The notes beneath the pieces are model-generated. The model was not told the origin of the DNA and did no database searches. It was given only the letters and a program-made list of their open reading frames with translations. A stretch of 64,000 nucleotides of DNA from an uncultured Bacteroidales bacterium (GTDB lineage: Bacteria; Bacteroidota; Bacteroidia; Bacteroidales; Muribaculaceae): NCBI GenBank assembly GCA_902762385.1, contig CACWNQ010000004.1, positions 1 through 64,000 of the forward strand, given 5' to 3'. Positions within the stretch are counted from its first letter, which is position 1, and each line of letters starts with the position of its first letter. A program made the position numbers and the translations under genes. Below, piece after piece: positions 27,408 through 36,818 of this stretch.

Positions 27408-28445
27408 GTGAAGATTAAGAAAATTCTGGTTTCCCAGCCGAAGCCACAATCTGAAAAATCTCCGTATTTCGATTTGGAACGTAAGTATGGTGTTGAAGTG
27501 GTCTTCAGGCCATTCATCAAGATTGAGGGGTTGACATCAAGAGAATTCCGTCAGTCAAAAATTCCCATCACTAACCATACTGCAGTGATTTTCACTGCAC
27601 GCACTGCGGTTGACCATTACTTCCGTCTGTGTAAGGAGCTCCGTTTCAACGTGCCTGACACAATGAAATACTTTTGTGTGAGCGAGACAATTGCCCACTA
27701 TCTGCAAAAGTATATCATCTATCGCAAGCGCAAGATATTCTATAGCGAGACAGGCCATGCCGAGGCTCTCCTCCCATTGCTTGCAAAGCACAACAAGGAG
27801 ACCTATATCTATCCCATCAGTGATGTGCACGACCAGAAGCTGCACATTCCTGAGGATGGAAGCATCAAGTTTACCAAGGCAATCATGTATCGCACCGTGA
27901 GCAACGTGATAGGCAATCACGAGCCTTTCGATTACGACATGATTATCCTGTTCACACCATCGGGCGTGAAATCGCTTATGCAAAGCTTCCCACACTTTGA
28001 GCAAGGCAATATCGCTATTGGCGTTATGGGTTCGAAGACCATCGAGGAACTCAAGAACAACGGTCTGAGACTCGACTTCACCACCTCGCCCAAGGCTCCA
28101 TCGATTGCTGCTGCAATTGAGCAATACATCAAGGAGCATATGGATGATCCCGAAGAGGAACGAATCGTGCAAGAGAGATTTAAAGACTCTGAGCCAAGGG
28201 TTGAGAAAAAGCGTGAGATTGTTCCAGCTAAGCCAGTAGCTGAAAAGAAGGCCGAGGAACCTGTAAAGAAGGCTGTTGCTAAAAAGGCTCCAGCAAAGGC
28301 TGCTGCTCCTGCTAAGAAAGCGCCAGCCAAAAAAACTGTAGCCAAGAAGAGTGAGCCCGCCAAGAAGGCAACCGCTACTAAAAAAGCTACAGCCAAAAAG
28401 GCTACAGCAAAGGCTGCTACAACCAAGAAGACCACAAAGAAATAA
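27408..28445 (+). CDS. hemD: uroporphyrinogen-III synthase with H1-like Lys/Ala tail
   Basis: HemD closes and inverts ring D to make uroporphyrinogen III for haem and corrinoid synthesis. Residues 1-245 fit the two-lobed HemD fold (VIFTARTAVDHYF, YPISDVHDQKLH, DMIILFTPSGVKSLMQSF, GSKTIEELKNNG). From about residue 262 the chain becomes a low-complexity tail of roughly 80 residues made of AKKAPAKKA, KKATAKKA and KKTTKK units, resembling bacterial histone H1-like proteins. HemD is usually near 250 aa, so the tail is an addition. The start is GTG at 27408. A terminator follows at 28469-28507. Confidence 0.85.
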   Translation: MKIKKILVSQPKPQSEKSPYFDLERKYGVEVVFRPFIKIEGLTSREFRQSKIPITNHTAVIFTARTAVDHYFRLCKELRFNVPDTMKYFCVSETIAHYLQKYIIYRKRKIFYSETGHAEALLPLLAKHNKETYIYPISDVHDQKLHIPEDGSIKFTKAIMYRTVSNVIGNHEPFDYDMIILFTPSGVKSLMQSFPHFEQGNIAIGVMGSKTIEELKNNGLRLDFTTSPKAPSIAAAIEQYIKEHMDDPEEERIVQERFKDSEPRVEKKREIVPAKPVAEKKAEEPVKKAVAKKAPAKAAAPAKKAPAKKTVAKKSEPAKKATATKKATAKKATAKAATTKKTTKK

Positions 28446-28468
28446 TCAGAATTTTCTATAAAACACCC

Positions 28469-28507
28469 AAGCAAGGACAATCAGTGATGATTAGTCCTTG
28501 CTTTTTT
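28469..28507 (+). terminator. intrinsic terminator after hemD
   Basis: A 10-bp stem AAGCAAGGAC/GTCCTTGCTT is followed by TTTTT. Confidence 0.8.
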
Positions 28508-28727
28508 ATTATGAGTAGGACTAAATGGATGAAAAAAGTCAATGTAAATCAATGATTCTTGCCGTCATTCTTGCATAATAGAATAATTATGATTTACTTT
28601 GTACCTGAAAAAATGTAGAAGCCGGTTACTTATTACACATTTCTAATGCGACGTTGGAGATAAAAAAGTAGTCTTTACATTAAACCAAACACTTTTATTT
28701 TTTATAAAACAACTAATTAATTCTTCT

Positions 28728-30050
28728 ATGACAAAGAAATTTACACTCGTGGCACTTGCTATGCTTGCATTGTGCCTCACGGCTAACGCCGACCCAATTA
28801 AAATCAAGGGCGTGTACAACAACAACCGTTATGACGACCATGCCGACCACTGGTATAGCACATACGTTGGCTGGAACAGCACTCTGGGCAAGGCCATCTT
28901 CGTGGTGGAGAATGGCATTTATGCTATGGAGGTTGAAGGCAACTCGGTTACTACTCCTGTGAAGGAACCTGATGTGGTTATCAGCGATTTCTACTCTAAT
29001 GGACAATTCACTAATGATGCTATGGCTCTTTGGGCCAACAACTTCAACCTGATGTATGGTAACTCGGGCGCTGTGAAAGCTGGTGACCGCATTGTTACCG
29101 TTACTTCTCGCTCGGGCGACGAAGTAGAGGACAGCGAGCGCTTTGCAGTGCGCAAGTGGAACGCCGAGACTGGCGACCTGCTCAACTCTCCTAGTGAGTA
29201 CCATGCTAAGAGCGAGTGGCTCGAGAGCGCTGGTATGTGCGTCAACCCCAAGGACGGCAAGGTTTATGGCATATTCTATCTTACTGACGTGCAACTCCCC
29301 GATGAGATTATTAATGATCCCGACTTCTTTGGCGACAGCATCGACTCAGGTTATGCAATCTGCACTATCGACCTTGATAATATGGTAGTAACTCCTATTA
29401 CTCCAGGCCTCTACTACGACAACTTCGTTACATTCTCCATCAACAGCGACGGTCGTGCATTTGCCATGACAGCTGGTTCTACTGCTGGTTACGAGGGCGA
29501 GGACGGCAAGTTCTATGACATCAACGGCAACCTTACTGGTGCTCACGTTATGGAGTTTGACCTTGCTTCAGGTCTCATGATTAATGACTTGGGTGCTACT
29601 GGTTATTGCTCACAGGCAAAGCGCCAGAGCGCTTGCTTCAGCATGAAAGATCCTAACAAGATGTACTGGAACGGATTCGTTAACAGTGGCATGGGTTACA
29701 ACGACTATGGCGACTGGGCTCCACTTCCCGACAATAACTGGTTAAACAACGGCAAGTATGACACTGCCCTCTACGAGGTTGACATAACTACTGGCGAGAC
29801 CACTCGCATCGCTAAGATTGACAATCGCTTTACCTTCTCGGCAATGTGGGTTGTTGAGGACGATGAGCCTGCTGGAGTGGATGGTGACGTGAATGGCGAC
29901 GGCTATGTAAACAGTGCCGACATCACCGCACTCTACACCTTCTTGCTCACTGGCGACGACAGTGACATCGTTAACGGTGACCAGGATAAGGATGGTTCTA
30001 TCACTGCTGGCGACATTACCTATGTTTACAGCGTTCTTATGGGCTTGTAA
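28728..30050 (+). CDS. secreted protein with dockerin-like C-terminus
   Basis: 440 aa with a signal peptide ending near LTANA. Residues about 20-375 look like a repeated-strand (propeller-like) domain without a motif I can name. Residues 383-440 hold two calcium-loop duplications (DVNGDGYVNSADITAL and DQDKDGSITAGDITYV), the dockerin/EF-hand pattern. In non-cellulosomal Bacteroidetes these occur in surface or secreted proteins of unknown role. The gene is monocistronic and closed by a strong terminator. Confidence 0.8.
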   Translation: MTKKFTLVALAMLALCLTANADPIKIKGVYNNNRYDDHADHWYSTYVGWNSTLGKAIFVVENGIYAMEVEGNSVTTPVKEPDVVISDFYSNGQFTNDAMALWANNFNLMYGNSGAVKAGDRIVTVTSRSGDEVEDSERFAVRKWNAETGDLLNSPSEYHAKSEWLESAGMCVNPKDGKVYGIFYLTDVQLPDEIINDPDFFGDSIDSGYAICTIDLDNMVVTPITPGLYYDNFVTFSINSDGRAFAMTAGSTAGYEGEDGKFYDINGNLTGAHVMEFDLASGLMINDLGATGYCSQAKRQSACFSMKDPNKMYWNGFVNSGMGYNDYGDWAPLPDNNWLNNGKYDTALYEVDITTGETTRIAKIDNRFTFSAMWVVEDDEPAGVDGDVNGDGYVNSADITALYTFLLTGDDSDIVNGDQDKDGSITAGDITYVYSVLMGL

Positions 30051-30074
30051 TCAAAGCAATAATACATAAAATTT

Positions 30075-30108
30075 AGGTGGCTTCCCAATCAGGAAGCCAC
30101 CTTTTTTA
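30075..30108 (+). terminator. intrinsic terminator after the dockerin-like gene
   Basis: An 11-bp perfect stem AGGTGGCTTCC/GGAAGCCACCT is followed by a T-run. Confidence 0.88.
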
Positions 30109-30125
30109 TAATAGTGCATTACGTA

Positions 30126-30722
30126 TTATGCATTGAATATGGGTTTTCGATAGAAGTAGCAGTAGTAGGGTTGGTCTTCGGTGCTGAATCGCTCAACGAG
30201 TTCCTCGTGCACTCTCTCAAAGCCGTGACGGTGGAAGTATTGCCATGAGCAGGTGCTGTCGGTGATATGATAAGTCCATCGCACGCCACGGTCGATAAGT
30301 AGCTGCATTAGGTGTTCTTGTAGTGCTTTGGCATAACCTCGCTTGTAGCTAACCAAGAATGAAAACTTGGCACTGTCGTCACTCATGAGATTTAGCATTT
30401 CGCTTTCAGTTCGGAGTATATAGGCAATGGCTTCGTGCACTTTTTTGCGCTCATCGTCATTTTTGTCGGCCAAGAAATCCTCAACCCATTTATCAGTAGT
30501 GTTGACATGGTTTTTCATGCGGGCAAAAGCCAGAGCCTGCATCTTCCCGTCATCGTCACAAGCCTGGAGTGCAAGTTGTGGGTCGTAGAACAAGTTGAGC
30601 ACCACCTCTCGCGATAGCTCGAAGCTGTGCTCAATGCCTTTAAAAATATCCTTTTTCCACATCTTGTCAAGTATCGCCGCTGCAATGTCGATATTGGCAA
30701 TATCAAAAGGCTTGATAATCAT
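30126..30722 (-). CDS. GNAT-family acetyltransferase
   Basis: 198 aa. The C-terminal half has the GNAT layout: FSFLVSYKRGYAKALQEHLMQLL (the acetyl-CoA-binding strand and helix) and WQYFHRHGFERVHEE. No substrate can be assigned. It starts 62 bp after ddl on the same strand and may share its promoter. Confidence 0.75.
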   Translation of the reverse strand: MIIKPFDIANIDIAAAILDKMWKKDIFKGIEHSFELSREVVLNLFYDPQLALQACDDDGKMQALAFARMKNHVNTTDKWVEDFLADKNDDERKKVHEAIAYILRTESEMLNLMSDDSAKFSFLVSYKRGYAKALQEHLMQLLIDRGVRWTYHITDSTCSWQYFHRHGFERVHEELVERFSTEDQPYYCYFYRKPIFNA

Positions 30723-30784
30723 TGCTGTGATATGAGTGGATAGGAGTGACTATGAATAGCTATGATTCTGCTTTCGGCATTGAT

Positions 30785-31795
30785 TTAGAACTGGTTCTCA
30801 ACAATGTCGGTAAGCACGTCGGTCATTTCCAGGCCTGCGGCGCGCACCTGCTGTGGAATGAAGCTGGTAGCTGTCATGCCAGGAGTGGTGTTAACCTCAA
30901 GCATGTTGATGCAGTCGCTGCCGTCAGGGTTCTTGGTGACTATGTAGTCTACGCGGATAATGCCATTGCAGTGCAGGATGTCGTAGATGCGGCTTGTCTC
31001 GGTCTGCAGAGCAGCTGTGAGCTCTGGGCTGATGCGAGCTGGAGTGATTTCCTCGACCTGACCATTGTACTTAGCGTCGTAGTCGAAGAATTCATTGTCG
31101 GTAACCACCTCGGTAACAGGGAGTACCACACTTTTGGTCTTAGTCTTGTAGCAACCCACGGTCACCTCGGTGCCGTCGAGGAAGCGTTCCACCATTACTT
31201 GGTTGTACTGCTTGAAGGCATTCTTGATGGCTGGTGCAAGTTTGTCCTTGCTCTTTACTTTTGTTACACCAAAGCTCGAACCGTCGTCGGTAGGTTTCAC
31301 GAAACATGGCATGCCAAGGTCGCGCTCGATGTCATCCTCGGTGATGTTGCGCTCCACGTCCTTTATCAACAAGATGCTGTCGGCAACGGTAACGCCAAAG
31401 GGGCGCATATAGTTGTTGAGCATATATTTGTTGAATGTCAAAGCCTCGACAAGCACGCTGCAGGTGGAGTAAGGCAGGCCAATGAGGTCGAAGTAGCCTT
31501 GCAAGATGCCGTTTTCTCCAGGGGTGCCATGGATGGTAATATAAGCATAGTCGAATGTTGTGTTCTCGCCTTTCTTGTCTTTGTGCTTGAACGAGAAATC
31601 GTTCTTGTCGATGGGTGCTATGCTACCGTCGTGCAAGTTCACATGCCAGTCGTGCTTCCTGATTACCACGATGTAAACGTTGTAGCGGTTGCGGTCAAAC
31701 CAGCTGTACAGTCCCTGTGCCGAGCGCAGCGACACTTCATGCTCCGACGAGTCGCCACCACACACGATGGCGATATTGCGTTTTGTTTTCTTCAT
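30785..31795 (-). CDS. ddl: D-alanine--D-alanine ligase
   Basis: Ddl makes the D-Ala-D-Ala dipeptide of peptidoglycan. The 336-aa protein has the N-terminal motif GGDSSEHEVSLRSAQ, the ATP-grasp segment PCFVKPTDDGSSFGVTKV and the C-terminal metal-binding INMLEVNTTPGMT. The length is normal. murF, the enzyme that uses the dipeptide, lies about 2.3 kb away on the other strand, with a secreted protein gene between them. Confidence 0.96.
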   Translation of the reverse strand: MKKTKRNIAIVCGGDSSEHEVSLRSAQGLYSWFDRNRYNVYIVVIRKHDWHVNLHDGSIAPIDKNDFSFKHKDKKGENTTFDYAYITIHGTPGENGILQGYFDLIGLPYSTCSVLVEALTFNKYMLNNYMRPFGVTVADSILLIKDVERNITEDDIERDLGMPCFVKPTDDGSSFGVTKVKSKDKLAPAIKNAFKQYNQVMVERFLDGTEVTVGCYKTKTKSVVLPVTEVVTDNEFFDYDAKYNGQVEEITPARISPELTAALQTETSRIYDILHCNGIIRVDYIVTKNPDGSDCINMLEVNTTPGMTATSFIPQQVRAAGLEMTDVLTDIVENQF

Positions 31796-31824
31796 TGCAG
31801 TAGTATTGAGTTAAAAATCTACTG

Positions 31825-31832
31825 CAAAGTTA
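31825..31832 (-). promoter_or_regulatory. -7 box for ddl
   Basis: The minus strand reads TAACTTTG, 30 bp before the start. Confidence 0.6.
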
Positions 31833-31874
31833 CTATTACACCACTGAAATACCAAATTTTCTCATAAAAAAGAA

Positions 31875-31909
31875 AAATGCTTGGCACCATCAATTAGTGC
31901 CAAGCATTT
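31875..31909 (-). terminator. terminator of the two-module secreted protein
   Basis: A 13-bp stem AAATGCTTGGCAC/GTGCCAAGCATTT is followed on the minus strand by TTCTTTTTT. It also separates this gene from ddl. Confidence 0.85.
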
Positions 31910-31933
31910 TAAGTGTTATGTGTTAAGCAAGAA

Positions 31934-33838
31934 TTATTTCACTGCTTTCACGGTCTTCTTTGAACCATCGGTCATCTCCATTACAACAATGTTGATACCC
32001 TTGAATGGAGTAGCGCTCTCGATACCTGCTACATTGTAGTAGCGAACACTCTTCACATTGCTGAGGTTGAGGTTATCAATAGCGGTTGGCTGCTCTTTCT
32101 CTTTGAATGTTACTGTGATTGCAACATCCTCGGCAGGCATCTCATAGGTGTAGGCCACTGCAGTTTCGGCTTTGCCCTCATCATTAATAGGATTAAGCTC
32201 ATTCTCACCTGCCTTAACCTCAAGGTTTTCAACCTCATAACCCTCGGCTGGAGTAACGGTTACAGTGAACTTTTCACCCTCTTTAACCTTAGTCACTTGG
32301 CTCTCAACAGTAGTGCCATCCTCAAGAGTTACAGCAACAGAACCATTCTCTTGCTCAGCAGTATAACTGATAGTCTTGCCTTCCTCAACTGGTTCCTCGC
32401 CGCCAGCAACTGTGGTTACGTACATCTTAGGCAAGAAATTTTGATAAGTGTAGTTAACGCTGCCGCTCCAAGACTTGTAAGAGCAGAATGCGCTGACTGT
32501 AGTTTGTGTCTCACCTAGGAATAAACATGAAGAATAAGTACCAGTTTCTAGTACATATGTCTCAAAAGCAAGGTTCCCACCATTGTATTCAAATGGCTCA
32601 TCAAAGACAAATTTGAGTTCTGTGTCATTGGCGCCAGGAACAACAGTTCCAACTACTGTCATCTCAGTTACAGGATTGTTGGGAGCTGATGTCGATGTTT
32701 CGTATTCAAATTCATTATAATCAACTACCTTAACCGAGAGTTGAATCTTGCAACCCGAGAAACTAATCTTGTTCTGTGGGTAGAATGTAACGCTTGTGAT
32801 GGCGCGGCCATTGATCTCAGAAAGCTTCGAGGCAGGATAAATGAACTGACTCTGGGTATCTTCAGTGTCAATATAGGAACCATAAACAGGAATGTAACTG
32901 TTGGTATTGGTTGCGTCGCATACTGTCATTTCGCTGCCTTTCTCGATTGAAGCGCCCTTGAGGGTAACATTGAAAGTGCCAGCTTCGCCACAGTTGACGA
33001 TAAGAGTGCCAGTGTGGCTGCCTTCGGCACTAGGAGCATATTTCACTGGAATAACAGTGCTTTGTCCAGTGGCGAGTTCAGTAGGAGTCCAAGTGGTGCT
33101 GAATGGTGCCTCAAGAGCATTGATTGAAGGAGTAACAGGCATGATGCCCCTGTTAAGAACAGTTACGTTAATAGTAGAGTCCTCGTTGATAAACACCCTT
33201 CCAAAATCGAGAGATGCAGGAGTGACCTTAACCTCATAGTCTACTGGTTCGCCTGAGTATTCAAAGGTGGCTTTTGGCAAGAAAGCTTGACCACTCTTTT
33301 GAGAACCGTATACTGCAAGACCAGTTACATGACCAGTTGCTTGGCTAACTCCGTAAGCGCTGAATGATGCCCAATTTGAAACGGTGATAACCTTTACCTC
33401 AACAACAAGGTTATTGTCTCCACTGTAATGAAAAGGAGTGTCGAACTCAAAAGAGTAACCAGTTTCTCCTGTCACCAATGTGGTGGTGCCGCAGGCAGTC
33501 AAGTCGGTAAAAGGAACATAGCTGTAGGTTCCTTCAGGATATTCAAAAGTCTCTTCTTCAACCTCTTTGAGCGAGATTTGAAGTACGCAGCCATTCACTT
33601 TTTCAGGAAGTGCTGCTGTGTAGAACGACACCTTACTGATGTCTTTTCCTGCCATATCGGCAAGGTCAGCCTTGGGGTAAATCATCTGACCAATTGTACC
33701 CTCGGTGTCACAATAGCTTCCGTAAATGGGAAGATAAACGTTGGTGTTAGTGCCATCGGCAACGGTTAATTCGTCCTGTGCACAAAGTGACATAACGTTG
33801 ACTGCTAGTACAGCCAAAAAAAGTAAGAATTTTTTCAT
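31934..33838 (-). CDS. secreted surface protein: duplicated module, HYDIN-type Ig domain, sorting-type tail
   Basis: 634 aa with a signal peptide (ending LCAQ). Two homologous modules of about 125 residues (opening TNTNVYLPIYGSYCDTE and TNTNSYIPVYGSYIDTE) flank an ASPM/SPD-2/HYDIN-type Ig domain (VTPASLDFGRVFINEDSTI). A bacterial repeat domain with GYEVENLEVKAG and YEMPAEDVAITVTF follows. The last 48 residues (VRYYNVAGIE, KGINIVVMEMTDGSKK) look like the short C-terminal sorting tail of Bacteroidales type IX cargo. Probably a surface adhesin or binding protein. Confidence 0.8.
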   Translation of the reverse strand: MKKFLLFLAVLAVNVMSLCAQDELTVADGTNTNVYLPIYGSYCDTEGTIGQMIYPKADLADMAGKDISKVSFYTAALPEKVNGCVLQISLKEVEEETFEYPEGTYSYVPFTDLTACGTTTLVTGETGYSFEFDTPFHYSGDNNLVVEVKVITVSNWASFSAYGVSQATGHVTGLAVYGSQKSGQAFLPKATFEYSGEPVDYEVKVTPASLDFGRVFINEDSTINVTVLNRGIMPVTPSINALEAPFSTTWTPTELATGQSTVIPVKYAPSAEGSHTGTLIVNCGEAGTFNVTLKGASIEKGSEMTVCDATNTNSYIPVYGSYIDTEDTQSQFIYPASKLSEINGRAITSVTFYPQNKISFSGCKIQLSVKVVDYNEFEYETSTSAPNNPVTEMTVVGTVVPGANDTELKFVFDEPFEYNGGNLAFETYVLETGTYSSCLFLGETQTTVSAFCSYKSWSGSVNYTYQNFLPKMYVTTVAGGEEPVEEGKTISYTAEQENGSVAVTLEDGTTVESQVTKVKEGEKFTVTVTPAEGYEVENLEVKAGENELNPINDEGKAETAVAYTYEMPAEDVAITVTFKEKEQPTAIDNLNLSNVKSVRYYNVAGIESATPFKGINIVVMEMTDGSKKTVKAVK

Positions 33839-33932
33839 TTTTTTTGATAGGTTTGGGTAAGTAAATAAAATAATTGTGTATAAATATTTGGTTTGACCAA
33901 GTTTGGTTTGGTTTATGCTAAAAGTGATGTTG

Positions 33933-33940
33933 CAAAGTTA
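33933..33940 (-). promoter_or_regulatory. -7 box for the two-module secreted protein
   Basis: The minus strand reads TAACTTTG, about 95 bp before the start. Confidence 0.55.
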
Positions 33941-34041
33941 AGAAAAATAATAAAATAAGCAACAAAATTCTCAAAAAATCAAATAAAGGTTTCTTATCAA
34001 AAATAGTAATTGGTGGTTTTTGACAATTTTTCTTCATTAGA

Positions 34042-34073
34042 TTGACGTTATTAAAACATTATGTGTAACTTTG
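34042..34073 (+). promoter_or_regulatory. promoter of murF (-33 TTG and -7 box)
   Basis: TTG at 34042-34044 and TAACTTTG at 34066-34073 with 21 bp between them. The start codon is 22 bp after the box. Confidence 0.65.
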
Positions 34074-34094
34074 TGGCAAGAAAAATTACTAATC

Positions 34095-35420
34095 ATGAAT
34101 ATACAAGAATTATACGCTTTCTATAAGCAGCATCCGGTGGTAACCACCGACAGTCGCGACTGTCCCGAGGGCAGCATCTTTATTGCCCTTAAGGGTGAGT
34201 CGTTCGATGGCAACAAGTTTGCTGTTCAGGCTTTGGAGAAAGGCTGTGCACTTGCTGTGGTTGACGACGAGCAGGTCTATAACCAATTCCTAGAAAAGCC
34301 TATCGATGGCAAGCTAATGGTGCTTGTGCCTGATTCGCTACAGGCATTCAAGGACCTGGCGCGTGAGCATCGCCGCCAGGTCACAATTCCCATTGTGGGC
34401 ATAACTGGCACCAATGGTAAGACCACTACTAAAGAACTGGTACGCACAGTGCTGGCGCAAAAATACAATGTGATGGCGACCGAGGGCAACTTCAACAACG
34501 ACGTGGGCGTGCCTAAGACGCTGCTGCGCCTCTCGCCTGAGCATGAGATTGCCGTGGTTGAGATGGGTGCCAGCCATCCTGGCGACATCAAGACGCTGGT
34601 TGAGACAGCTGAACCCACTAGTGGACTGATCACCAACGTGGGCAAAGCGCACTTACAGGGCTTCGGTTCGCTCGAGGGCGTAATCAAGACCAAAGGCGAG
34701 CTCTATGATAACCTTGCCACTCGCGACGACAGCGTGATTTTCATCAATGCCGGTAACGAGTTGCTGATGAACATCTTGCCAAAGAATGTTCAGTCTGTTC
34801 AATATTGTCTGGGCGCCGAGAATCAGGGGCAACGAGTGATAGGCGAAGTGGTGGCATGTGACCCCTTCCTGAGGCTGCGCTGGAGAGCTGGAGGCGAAGA
34901 GTGGCACCAGGTGGCAACTCACCTGATAGGTAGCTACAATATTGACAACGTGCTTGCTGCGGTGACTGTGGGATTATACTATGGAGTAGAGCCCGAGAAG
35001 ATTAACTTGGCAATAGAGAATTATGTGCCGTCGAACAACCGCTCGCAACTCACCGAGACTGGTCGCAACCACCTTATCGTTGATGCCTACAATGCCAATC
35101 CCACCTCGATGGCAGCTGCGCTCACTAATTTCCAAGTGATGCAAGTGTCGCCCAAGATGGCAATCCTTGGTGAGATGCGCGAGCTGGGTGCTAGCAGTCG
35201 CGAGGAGCACATGGCAATGGTTAATCGCCTGAATGAGTGTGCTTTCGACAAAGTGTGGCTAGTGGGTGATGAGTTTAACAATATTGACTGCGACTATCGC
35301 AAGTTTGCCGACGTCGAGGCTGTTAAGGCAGAGCTAGCCGCCAATCCAGTCGATGGCTACTACATCCTTATTAAGGGTTCCAACGGCAACAAGTTGTTCC
35401 AGTTACCCGAGTTGCTATAG
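34095..35420 (+). CDS. murF: UDP-MurNAc-tripeptide--D-Ala-D-Ala ligase
   Basis: MurF adds D-Ala-D-Ala to complete the peptidoglycan pentapeptide. The 441-aa protein has VTTDSRDCPEGSIFIALKGE (uracil-binding region), the ATP-binding GITGTNGKTTTKEL near 100-113, NDVGVPKT, and DAYNANPTSM. The length is typical. I start at MNIQELYAFY; eight codons upstream in frame overlap the -7 box region. Confidence 0.96.
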   Translation: MNIQELYAFYKQHPVVTTDSRDCPEGSIFIALKGESFDGNKFAVQALEKGCALAVVDDEQVYNQFLEKPIDGKLMVLVPDSLQAFKDLAREHRRQVTIPIVGITGTNGKTTTKELVRTVLAQKYNVMATEGNFNNDVGVPKTLLRLSPEHEIAVVEMGASHPGDIKTLVETAEPTSGLITNVGKAHLQGFGSLEGVIKTKGELYDNLATRDDSVIFINAGNELLMNILPKNVQSVQYCLGAENQGQRVIGEVVACDPFLRLRWRAGGEEWHQVATHLIGSYNIDNVLAAVTVGLYYGVEPEKINLAIENYVPSNNRSQLTETGRNHLIVDAYNANPTSMAAALTNFQVMQVSPKMAILGEMRELGASSREEHMAMVNRLNECAFDKVWLVGDEFNNIDCDYRKFADVEAVKAELAANPVDGYYILIKGSNGNKLFQLPELL

Positions 35421-35442
35421 GTATAGCCCTTAACATGATAAA

Positions 35443-35474
35443 AGCGGCGCCCCATCGTGCGATGAGGTGCCGCT
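35443..35474 (+). terminator. hairpin after murF
   Basis: The stem AGCGGC.CC.CATCG / CGATG.GG.GCCGCT is GC-rich but followed by only a weak T-rich stretch, so it may be a terminator for either strand. Confidence 0.5.
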
Positions 35475-35580
35475 GCTGTTATTCTATTCATTCCTTTATT
35501 AGCCTTACTAATCAAATCTAATTATTAACCTAAATCAATGCTTTTTATGAAAAAATTGTTACACTATGCTATTGTGTGCG

Positions 35581-36054
35581 TTAGTCGTTCATTTCGCCAC
35601 CGCCGAAGTCACCTCCGCCGAAGCCTCCGTGACCCATTCGGCCCGGGCCGCCATGACCGCGGTGATGTCCATGTCCTCGGCCGAAGCCCTTGCCTTGACC
35701 TCCTTCTTTCCACATCTCTTTCTCCTTTTCCTTCATCTCGGCATATTTTGCCTTCTGCTCTTCGGTTAGGATTGAGTTGATCTTGCCATTCAGGGCCTCG
35801 CGGTCTTTAAGCTCTTGCTGACGCATCTGCTGCATGCGTGCCATTTGAGCTTTGTCAAATTCACCGTAAAACTCCTTTAGCTGCTTCTGCTGGTCTTCGG
35901 TGAGCTTTAGTTTCTTTTCGAGGCGCTTCACCTGCTTCTCGATGCGCTGCTCGGGATCCGGTCCACGGCGCTCTCCACGTTTTTCAAAATCTTGTGCTGT
36001 CACTGCTGTTGTGGCTACTATTGCCATTAATGCTAATAATAATGTCTTTTTCAT
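35581..36054 (-). CDS. periplasmic Spy/LTxxQ-like protein with Gly/His tail
   Basis: 157 aa. The signal peptide ends near VTAQ. A charged helical region (about 30-110) has KLKLTEDQQKQLKEFY and NSILTEEQKAKYAEM, the doubled LTxxQ pattern of Spy/CpxP-type periplasmic chaperones. The last 45 residues are Gly/His-rich (GRGHGHHRGHGG), a likely metal-binding tail. It follows the DUF6515-like gene by 85 bp on the same strand. Confidence 0.75.
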   Translation of the reverse strand: MKKTLLLALMAIVATTAVTAQDFEKRGERRGPDPEQRIEKQVKRLEKKLKLTEDQQKQLKEFYGEFDKAQMARMQQMRQQELKDREALNGKINSILTEEQKAKYAEMKEKEKEMWKEGGQGKGFGRGHGHHRGHGGPGRMGHGGFGGGDFGGGEMND

Positions 36055-36139
36055 GTTTTCTATATTTTAAAAGTTGATATTTTGTTGATATTGAATGTGG
36101 GCCCTGAAGCTTGGGCCAGAGCCCACATTGTTTTTATGT

Positions 36140-36595
36140 TTAGATGAAGCCTGCGATGCGGAACACTACAGTGCCGTTGCGGCGCATTGGGCTGTAGAGA
36201 ATGCCGTTGTGAACAAAGTGCTTGTTGCCACCCTTAATGATTACAGTGTGTCCCATTGGGAGTGAGGGAACAATCATGCCAACTCGTGGGCGAACTACCT
36301 CAAAGCCTCGGTCGATTGCGCTGTAGAAAACTCCGTTGTTGTAGATGAAGTTTATGCCACCAAAGTTTACTACTACGCCTGCTGGGCGACGGTCGAAGCG
36401 CATGCCATATCGATGTGCTGTACCACCCACTGGAGGCATCGGTTTGCTAACTCGAGGACCATGACCTGGGCCACGCATTTCAACACCTGGTCTGTGGCTC
36501 ATTGCATCGCCACGCATTTCGCGTGCCATTGCCGATGGTGCTGCCAGACCTGCAGTCACCAGGATGATTGCGATGCTTAAAATCATTTTCTTCAT
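36140..36595 (-). CDS. secreted DUF6515-like protein
   Basis: 151 aa starting MKKMILSIAIILVTAGLAAP with cleavage near AMA. The mature chain repeats the pattern YNNGVFYSAI and HNGILYSPMRR, with GMIVPSLPMGHTVI, matching the DUF6515 family of small secreted proteins (family recalled, function unknown). A longer frame upstream to 36817 has no signal peptide and overlaps the -7 box at 36649, so I reject it. Confidence 0.75.
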   Translation of the reverse strand: MKKMILSIAIILVTAGLAAPSAMAREMRGDAMSHRPGVEMRGPGHGPRVSKPMPPVGGTAHRYGMRFDRRPAGVVVNFGGINFIYNNGVFYSAIDRGFEVVRPRVGMIVPSLPMGHTVIIKGGNKHFVHNGILYSPMRRNGTVVFRIAGFI

Positions 36596-36648
36596 AATTC
36601 TTGAGTTTTTGATGCTGTTGCCAGCGGTTATATAAAAATGTTTTGTTG

Positions 36649-36656
36649 CAAAGTTA
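36649..36656 (-). promoter_or_regulatory. -7 box for the DUF6515-like gene
   Basis: The minus strand reads TAACTTTG. Confidence 0.6.
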
Positions 36657-36693
36657 AGGTGATGTTTCACCGTGTGCAATAGTTGATTCCAAA

Positions 36694-36731
36694 GTTGGTG
36701 GTCAACTGCTCGAAAGTGGTGGTGAACGACA
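36694..36731 (-). promoter_or_regulatory. putative LytTR-type operator 1
   Basis: On the minus strand, GTCGTTCACCA and GCAGTTGACCA are direct repeats 21 bp apart. This 38-bp element recurs at 36819-36856 with 31 of 38 bases identical. It lies about 40-80 bp upstream of the DUF6515-like -7 box, a usual activator position. Confidence 0.5.
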
Positions 36732-36818
36732 TTTCGCGCTGTGTTTTGCTCAATGTTTCTCGCCGCTTTCTGTTTTTTAGATTGCTCAGGGCAGCAATAG
36801 TTTAAGAGCATGCCCATG

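Noticed and set aside
30746-31867. A 373-codon frame opposite ddl
   Set aside because: Ddl is unambiguous on the other strand and the opposite product matches nothing I know.
36596-36817. Upstream extension of the DUF6515-like gene
   Set aside because: It would hide the signal peptide and covers the -7 box and operator 1.
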